Below, piece after piece: positions 23,215 through 29,097 of a stretch of DNA of 29,097 nt. The stretch spans positions 1 to 29,097 of the forward strand of contig CAZBJH010000029.1 of NCBI GenBank assembly GCA_964492185.1. Reading direction: 5' to 3'. A program made the translations under genes and the position numbers. This stretch comes from JAFGSZ01 sp964492185. GTDB lineage: Bacteria > Bacteroidota > Bacteroidia > Bacteroidales > UBA10428. The notes beneath the pieces are model-generated. The model had not been told where the DNA came from and did no database searches. It saw only the letters and a list, made by a program, of their open reading frames with translations. Position 1 is the stretch's first letter; each line of letters starts with the position of its first letter.

Positions 23215-25626
23215 TTAATTCCTTTCGGGTAAGATCATCATGGTATATTTCGCATGCTCAATAACTTTCCCGGCGGAAAAATAAGAGGTATGATAATTAC
23301 CCCTTATATAGTCATCCGTTTGATCGCAATAATGATCACTTGCAGGAATACCTGAACTGCCGGTTGGAATTATTGCCTGTGTCTGATCCCAGTTGCCGGG
23401 GGTATATATATGCCGGTGTGAAGAGCCATGTTGTATCTCATCAAAAGAGTCAAAGGGAAAAGAAAATGGTGATACCGTGTGAAAATCCCCGCCCACAACA
23501 TAAGCACCACGATGGAGTTTGAATGCCCTGTCGAGTACGTTCACCGATGAAAGCGGATGTGCCAGTGTCAGCCTGTGCATATTTCCCCAGTGCCATGCTG
23601 ACATGTCATTACCATAATTCGCTATCAGGCTGTCTGCAGCATCATTAAAACTTTTAATTACAATATCGGAAAAGCTTTCGTCACGGTCCGGAGTATTGAC
23701 ATTATTCAGCCAGCTCAGGGTATCCTGCTCAAACAAGCGGTGAATACCAATCCGCAAGAATTTTGAATGATACTTGAAACTGTTGAAGAGCTCATCCCCC
23801 AGCTCATCGGCAAAAAGATTCTCAGCCAGTCTGTAATAATAATTTTCAAACACTGCTCCCTCCATGCTATTCTTTCCTAAAACCATATCCCAACTTTTTA
23901 ACATACTGACCATATCCGAACGCGTTGTATCTTCAAAACCCTTTTGAGAAAGAATTTCAAGCGTGCGCGGTAATACATGTTCAGCAAGCTTTGATTTTTG
24001 GTCGAGCTGCATCTTCTTCATATCCTCTGCCGAAAATTTTTCTTTTTCCTCAAGCATTTCCTTTATCCTGTCATAGCGGTATGGTAAAGCATACCATGTT
24101 CCTATATGGTAAGGATAATCATTACCCGCCGTTTTATTGTTGGCCGAGCATACATATCCCTCTTCGGGATTAAAGGAATGAGGAAGTTCATCAAAAGGTA
24201 CATATCCCTGCCAATCATATTCATCGGTCCACCCGGGAAGCAACCCGAAAACGGCTGTCCGCTTTCTGACCGGTACACCGGCAGCACAATACAATCCTAT
24301 GTTTCCTTCCTTATCGGCATACACAATATTCTGGCTTATCGACGTAAAACTTGTAAGTGCATCCTTAAAATCTTCCCAGTTCGCGGCCTTGTTCAAAAGG
24401 TATACTGATCGCAACTCATTGCTGTATTCATCGCCCACCCAGTGCATGGAAACAACGCTGTTTGTGAAACCTTTGAACGGTGAAATAATTGTCCCCCTGT
24501 GAGTCATCCTGTATTGCATACTGATCTCATCACCATCACTGGTTTTGATCACCTCATCCCGGTATTCGATATTTCTCCATTCCCCCATATATTCATAAAG
24601 TCCGGAATCTTCAGGATGCATCTTTTCCTCGTAGAAATCCATATTATCCACGTATGTATTGGTCATTCCCCAGGCAATGTTCTCATTATGGCCAACTATG
24701 ACAAACGGTGCTCCCGGCAATGCCAGACCGCTGACGTTCACTTCACCATTCACCGATTGGTGTATCTGATACCATATCCCGGGAATATTCAGACCGAGGT
24801 GCATATCATTAGCCAGTACAGGTTTTCCTGTAGCACTCTTTCTGCCCGAAACCGCCCAGTTATTACTGCCACAGAACACATCAGCCCCCAGGGCATTAAG
24901 CTTTTTATTCGTAGCCACCAATCCTGCAAAAGCAGTATGTGTATCATATTCATTCCCGTAGCCGGGGAACACAACCGATGTTCTTGAGCCAATATCGGGT
25001 AATATATCAGCCAGCTGATCTGCACTTACCACGTTCATTATTTTTTCGAGGATAAGTTCACTCCAGCCTGCTTTAAGGTCCCACGCCATATAACCTATAA
25101 GGTTTACCGTGTGAATGGGTTTCCATTCTTCGGGTTTGTACTTCAAAACAGCAAACTCGGGAGGCAGCTTTTTTTGGTGTTTGTCGATATAAAGGTTGAT
25201 CCCCCTGCTATAGGCTTCAAGGGCATTAATAATATCTGCATCCGCCGAATCGAGTATCATTTTGGATTTCTCCGAATAACGCAGGGACCGCATAAGGATA
25301 TCCGTATCCGCGTACTCCTTTCCGAAAATTTCGGATAACCTGCCCAGGGTTATCCTGCGCAGCAGATCCATTTGCCATAAGCGGTCCTGAGCCATCACAT
25401 AACCGGTTGTCATATACAGGTCATGTTCATTCACGGCATCAATATGAGCCACAGCATACCGGTCACGTGAAATATGAACCGTATCTGTTGCCCCTTCCAG
25501 CACAATGCTTTCATTATAATCAGGCAATCCCCTTTTTGCAATATGGTTAAGAAATACAAGGCTGCCTGTGATGGCAAGCACTATCAAAACAAAAAGAACC
25601 AGCAATAAACGTTTTAGTATTTTCAC
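23215..25626 (-). CDS. Penicillin acylase family protein (Ntn-hydrolase)
   Basis: 803 aa with an N-terminal signal anchor (KRLLLVLFVLIVLAITGSLVFL). The alpha-subunit region (about 30-220) includes GYVMAQDRLWQMDLLRR. An autoprocessing site precedes S254 in CGSNNWAVSG, the N-terminal nucleophile of the beta subunit; the usual Asn of the oxyanion region appears in NENIAWGMTN. Family members cleave amide bonds of beta-lactams, acyl-homoserine lactones or related amides; the substrate here is unknown. The start is GTG 25626. The gene looks intact and lies downstream of the RND gene on the same strand, 207 bp away. Confidence 0.92.
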   Translation of the reverse strand: MKILKRLLLVLFVLIVLAITGSLVFLNHIAKRGLPDYNESIVLEGATDTVHISRDRYAVAHIDAVNEHDLYMTTGYVMAQDRLWQMDLLRRITLGRLSEIFGKEYADTDILMRSLRYSEKSKMILDSADADIINALEAYSRGINLYIDKHQKKLPPEFAVLKYKPEEWKPIHTVNLIGYMAWDLKAGWSELILEKIMNVVSADQLADILPDIGSRTSVVFPGYGNEYDTHTAFAGLVATNKKLNALGADVFCGSNNWAVSGRKSATGKPVLANDMHLGLNIPGIWYQIHQSVNGEVNVSGLALPGAPFVIVGHNENIAWGMTNTYVDNMDFYEEKMHPEDSGLYEYMGEWRNIEYRDEVIKTSDGDEISMQYRMTHRGTIISPFKGFTNSVVSMHWVGDEYSNELRSVYLLNKAANWEDFKDALTSFTSISQNIVYADKEGNIGLYCAAGVPVRKRTAVFGLLPGWTDEYDWQGYVPFDELPHSFNPEEGYVCSANNKTAGNDYPYHIGTWYALPYRYDRIKEMLEEKEKFSAEDMKKMQLDQKSKLAEHVLPRTLEILSQKGFEDTTRSDMVSMLKSWDMVLGKNSMEGAVFENYYYRLAENLFADELGDELFNSFKYHSKFLRIGIHRLFEQDTLSWLNNVNTPDRDESFSDIVIKSFNDAADSLIANYGNDMSAWHWGNMHRLTLAHPLSSVNVLDRAFKLHRGAYVVGGDFHTVSPFSFPFDSFDEIQHGSSHRHIYTPGNWDQTQAIIPTGSSGIPASDHYCDQTDDYIRGNYHTSYFSAGKVIEHAKYTMMILPERN

Positions 25627-25734
25627 AAGAATATATTTTATTTAAGTTATTAGTAATTAATTTGTTATTTCGTTTAATCAAAGTTGGTGGTAGTTGTTCA
25701 CCTGTTATTTATTTTAAATGGTGTTCACGAGCTC

Positions 25735-25750
25735 TCCCGCTTACGCGGGA
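25735..25750. terminator. Hairpin in the RND-acylase gap, possible terminator
   Basis: TCCCGC (25735-25740), a TTAC loop and GCGGGA (25745-25750) form a perfect 6-bp stem. A second short GTTCG/CGAAC hairpin lies near 25790. No T-run follows either on the RND strand, so function is uncertain. Nothing else was found in 25627-25833. Confidence 0.3.
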
Positions 25751-25833
25751 TCGGTTGTTGCCTCACCAAATTTTTATATTTTTTAAGGCGTTCGGCGAAC
25801 CCTCATCCCAAATAATAAGTTCTTAGTATATAT

Positions 25834-28800
25834 TCATGTCCTTTCATCCACACAAAACAAATTATACATCACGGGGACAACAATAAGGGTCAGAAAGGTT
25901 GATGTCAGTAATCCCCCTATAATCCCCCAGCCCATTGGCGCCCATAATGTACCGCCACCCAGGGTGAGGGGCAGCAGTCCCCCGACAGTAGTAAGTGAGG
26001 TAAGTATTATGGGGGTAAACCGCGTTTCCCCGGCTTGTTTTAATGCTTCCAGGCGGCTCATCCCCGAATCGATCAGCTTATTGGTATAATCGACAAGGAT
26101 AATGGCATTGTTCACTACAATTCCCACCAGGCTTATCAGTCCGACAAAAGCCGTAAAAGAAAAGGTATTTCCCGTGATCAGCCATGCCCATACCGACCCG
26201 ATAAAAGCCAGGGGGATAGCGGCAAAAATGATCCAGGGTTTAATGAATGACCGGAACTGTAACACAAGAACAGCAAAAATAGCGATCATAGCCAGCAAAA
26301 TTGCCCTGGTCATACCACCATATGATTCTTCCCGGTTCTCAAGTTCACCCGCTATATGATACGAATAACCGGCCGGGAAACGATACGCGGATAATTTTTC
26401 AATTATTGGTTGAAGAACATCATCCAATGTATAATCCTTTTCTATATCTGCCAGGATTGTCGCGTTTCTTTTCATATTATACCGGGTTACCAGTCCCGGT
26501 GATTCCCTGAATCCTAATGTGACCAGTTGTTTTAAAGGTATCTGGCATCCGGTGAGGGAAGCAACATTAACCCTGTCAAGGTCGCCCAGGCTTATCTTTT
26601 CGTCATAAGGAAGCCGCATGACAATGTCATATTCTTCACCCTCCTTATCGCGGTATTTGGAAACAGTCATTCCGTTTATGCTGGTACGAATGGTTTTATC
26701 GATCTCATATGCAGGCACACCTAACATAGCGGCCTTGTCTTTATTGATATCAAAAAAAAGGTCTGTTTGTACCCTGTCAAGCTGATTTTGAATATTCAAT
26801 GAACCTTCTGCTTCAGCCACTATTTTCTCAATATCCCGTGATATCCGTTGTAATATCTCTGAATCATCACCCAGAATATGTATCTCTATGGGGGCCTGTA
26901 TAGGTATCCCCTGTTCAAATTCTTTGATATTTATCCTCGTACCCGGAAAATCAGAGAAGGTTTTCCTCAGGCTTCCTATCAGCCTGTCAAATTCCTCTAC
27001 ATCATATTCTTCAAGCCCCACAAAAAACTCTGCAAAATTCTTACTATTACTTTTCGGAAAAGTATTATAATAAATTCTGGGATTACCGTGCCCTACATTT
27101 GATGCGTATTTTTTTACCCGGGGTATAGTATCAAGCACAGCTTCAATCTGACGGGCAATGGCATCTGTTTTGTGTATATCGGTCCCCTCCGGCAGCTCGG
27201 CCCTTATAAGGAACTGGGGTAACTCTGCCTTGGGAAAGAAGCTGATCCCGACAAACCGGAATGCAATTATGGAAACAACCAGAATAAATACAGAAACAGT
27301 AACTGTCAGCACACTATGTTTCAGTGCATAATCGAGAGACTTCCGGTAAGGCCCTTCGATAATACGGGATAAGTAACTACCAAAACCGGTTTTTTTATTT
27401 TCTTTCCAGGGGCTGAGTATTCTTCCTGCAGCAAGAGGGGTGATAGTCAGGGCAATCAGTAATGAAACCAGCAATGTGGCAATGATGGTAACCGGAAGGC
27501 TTTCTATGAAATCCCCTGCTTTATCCGGCATCATGATCAAAGGAATAAATGCAAGTATAGTGGTAACAGTTGCTGCAATTACCGGCCCCGCTATCTGGCC
27601 GGCACCCTTAACAGCAGCTTCCTTCCCTGATAATCCCTGTCCCATAAACCTGTTTATATTCTCTATAATAACTATGGAATTATCCACAAGTAATCCCAAT
27701 GCCACAACAAGACCGGCTATAGATATCTGCTGAAGACCGAAACCTGAAAGATCGACAAACCATAGACCTATCACAATGGAAAGGGGAATAGCGAAAATAA
27801 CGATCAATGCCGACCTGATACCCAGGGATAACAGGATAATTATACCCACCAGCAGGATACCCTGTAAAAGATTTTTCAGAAAACCGTTGATCCTGCTTTC
27901 CACTATCTCTTTCTGATCAAAAACATAATGGATCTCGATATCATCGGGCAGATCGTTCTTATACCCCTCAACAACAGGGTATATCTCATCAGTAATATCA
28001 AAAAGATTAAAATCTTCCTTTTGCCGGGCAACAATGAATATCCCCCTTCTTCCGTTATAACGGCCAATATAATCCGTATCGGCGTATGCAAATTCTACTT
28101 TAGCGATGTTTTTCAGGTATATCAACCTGCCATTGAACGAATGGACAACTGTATTTTCAATCTCTTCAAGGTTTTTATATGCGCCGGAGGTTTTTATGTT
28201 AAATGAACGATCACCAACACGGATCGATCCCCCGGGAATATTTGCATTGCTTCCTTTTATTGCACCGGCTACCTGATCAAGAGTAATGTTCATCAGGCTC
28301 ATCTTGTCAGGATCGAAAGAAACACGTATTTCCCGTTCAGGGCACGCGAGTATCTCTACCCCGCGCATCCCGGATATTTTTTCAAGATCCTCCTTTATGT
28401 TGCCGGCGATATCCTCCAATACATTATATTCAGTGCTGTCGGCAACAACAGCCAGTTGAAGAATATTTACATCAGAACTGGTATACTGAAAGGTTTCCAT
28501 ACTGTAAATATCCTTTGGCAATTGGTTTTTGACGCTGTTTACCCTGGTAACCATTTCATCATATTTCGCTTTTGCATCGGTATCGAAGTCAAATTCAACC
28601 CCTACTGTAACAAATCCGTCTTTTATTGAGGTGTTCATTTGTCTGATATCATCCATCTCATTGATGGATTCTTCTATAGGGACGGCCACAAGGTTTTCAA
28701 GATCATTGGGATTGGCTCCCGGATAAACCACCACCACAGACCCGCCGGGAATATATATGGCAGGGTTTTCTGTCCGCGGCATGGAAAAAAAAGAGAAGAT

Positions 28801-28875
28801 CCCGGCAATGGAGATTAAAATGAACAATACCACTGCAAACTGGTAATTATGAATGGCGTATTTAGGAAGATTCAT
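25834..28875 (-). CDS. RND-family efflux transporter permease (AcrB/HAE1-like)
   Basis: 1013 aa from ATG 28875; full family length with 12 membrane segments and two large periplasmic loops. The first helix follows MNLPKYAIHNYQFAVVLFIL. The proton-relay region reads GLLVDNSIVIIENI, with D398 kept and N399 where AcrB has a second Asp; this VDN form is common in HAE1-type pumps. The second half ends with GIVVNNAIILVDYTN and LTTVGGLLPLTLGGG. The frame also opens at ATG 28890, but those five extra residues are encoded by the end of repeat B3. No adaptor or outer-membrane gene is adjacent inside the window; one may lie past the repeats. Confidence 0.95.
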   Translation of the reverse strand: MNLPKYAIHNYQFAVVLFILISIAGIFSFFSMPRTENPAIYIPGGSVVVVYPGANPNDLENLVAVPIEESINEMDDIRQMNTSIKDGFVTVGVEFDFDTDAKAKYDEMVTRVNSVKNQLPKDIYSMETFQYTSSDVNILQLAVVADSTEYNVLEDIAGNIKEDLEKISGMRGVEILACPEREIRVSFDPDKMSLMNITLDQVAGAIKGSNANIPGGSIRVGDRSFNIKTSGAYKNLEEIENTVVHSFNGRLIYLKNIAKVEFAYADTDYIGRYNGRRGIFIVARQKEDFNLFDITDEIYPVVEGYKNDLPDDIEIHYVFDQKEIVESRINGFLKNLLQGILLVGIIILLSLGIRSALIVIFAIPLSIVIGLWFVDLSGFGLQQISIAGLVVALGLLVDNSIVIIENINRFMGQGLSGKEAAVKGAGQIAGPVIAATVTTILAFIPLIMMPDKAGDFIESLPVTIIATLLVSLLIALTITPLAAGRILSPWKENKKTGFGSYLSRIIEGPYRKSLDYALKHSVLTVTVSVFILVVSIIAFRFVGISFFPKAELPQFLIRAELPEGTDIHKTDAIARQIEAVLDTIPRVKKYASNVGHGNPRIYYNTFPKSNSKNFAEFFVGLEEYDVEEFDRLIGSLRKTFSDFPGTRINIKEFEQGIPIQAPIEIHILGDDSEILQRISRDIEKIVAEAEGSLNIQNQLDRVQTDLFFDINKDKAAMLGVPAYEIDKTIRTSINGMTVSKYRDKEGEEYDIVMRLPYDEKISLGDLDRVNVASLTGCQIPLKQLVTLGFRESPGLVTRYNMKRNATILADIEKDYTLDDVLQPIIEKLSAYRFPAGYSYHIAGELENREESYGGMTRAILLAMIAIFAVLVLQFRSFIKPWIIFAAIPLAFIGSVWAWLITGNTFSFTAFVGLISLVGIVVNNAIILVDYTNKLIDSGMSRLEALKQAGETRFTPIILTSLTTVGGLLPLTLGGGTLWAPMGWGIIGGLLTSTFLTLIVVPVMYNLFCVDERT

Positions 28876-28876
28876 T

Positions 28877-28935
28877 CTAAACAGACACATGTACGGTTAA
28901 ACATTTTTACTAATTTATAGACGGTCCCTAATTAT
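28877..28935 (-). repeat. Small inverted-repeat element, subfamily B, partial copy 3
   Basis: Only one end is present. CAGACACATGTACGGTTAAA and the following TTATAGACGG..CTAATTAT match 20737-20787. The rest of the 177-bp element is missing, and the RND start codon lies 2 bp from the break. Its CTAATTAT end is shared with the next element. Confidence 0.7.
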
Positions 28936-29097
28936 AGTTTGTCAAAAAACTTATAGTGTTTGTTCAGAATGTTCGAGATCAAGGCGCGCAAACCGAACGA
29001 AGTGAGCTCTTGAACACCTTTAAAAATAATTAACGTTGTGAAAAAAATTTTAAACCGCGGTATACTAATGAATTCGAGGATTTAAAATTTTGGCAGC
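28928..29097 (+). repeat. Small inverted-repeat element, subfamily A, copy 3 (long form, cut by window end)
   Basis: It starts at CTAATTAT. It matches copy 2 through GTTTGTTCAG and GATCAAGGCGCGCAAA, then carries about 55 extra bases (from CCGAACGAAGTGAGC) absent from copy 2, and rejoins at TTTTAAACCGCGGTATAC. The extra part resembles the left end of copy 1, so there are long and short forms. Confidence 0.7.

Noticed and set aside
1..29097. tRNA, rRNA, riboswitch or intact insertion sequence
   Set aside because: No cloverleaf, rRNA-like stretch, known riboswitch core or transposase ORF was recognised on either strand by eye; a covariance-model scan was not possible.

Overview
The window looks like chromosomal DNA of a member of the Bacteroidota, probably in or near Bacteroidales/Marinilabiliales. 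The support is: several upstream regions with the Bacteroidota promoter form TTTG-N18-20-TAnnTTTG, almost no Shine-Dalgarno sequences, an HU-CCDC81-type plus SPOR protein, a Bacteroidota double-glycine leader peptide, and the pairings of alaS with M23 peptidase genes and recR with a sodium:solute symporter. I see no rRNA, tRNA, CRISPR array, integrase or intact transposase.

Layout. 1-5150 is core: two paralogous membrane-anchored M23 peptidases (minus strand) separated by a small inverted-repeat element, then alaS (plus). About 5250-15560 is an AT-rich accessory block. Read on the minus strand it runs LytTR regulator, LanC-like protein, double-glycine-leader precursor, CPBP protease, peptidase-containing ABC exporter (PCAT), HlyD adaptor, glycosyltransferase, TolC, then two small unknown ORFs. 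A 39-bp direct repeat (34/39 identical) lies on both sides of this block, and an array of 17 consecutive 7-bp units lies just beyond the right copy. 15733-25626 is core again: secreted alpha/beta hydrolase, long-chain acyl-CoA synthetase, Na+/solute symporter, recR, a broken polyphosphate-glucokinase-like gene, a HU/SPOR envelope protein and a penicillin-acylase-family enzyme. 25834-28875 is an RND efflux pump.

How the accessory genes fit together (inference). The precursor (127 aa, leader ending LKGGG) would be cut by the C39 domain of the PCAT and exported through PCAT-HlyD-TolC. The LytTR protein probably controls the operon through a pair of direct repeats between its own gene and the LanC-like gene. 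The predicted core contains no cysteine, and the LanC-like protein lacks the zinc-binding Cys-His motif, so this should not be a lanthipeptide. The Ser/Thr-rich core together with an in-operon glycosyltransferase suggests a glycosylated, LanC-assisted secreted peptide. This is the best candidate in the window for an undescribed system.

Repeats. A family of small (about 155 and 177 bp) inverted-repeat elements ending in CTARTTAG-like sequence lies at 1-293, 1283-1437, 20611-20787 and 28877-29097. Two subfamilies (called A and B here) share their ends but have different hairpin interiors. Paired substitutions between copies keep the stems intact. Several copies touch genes and supply their stop codons.
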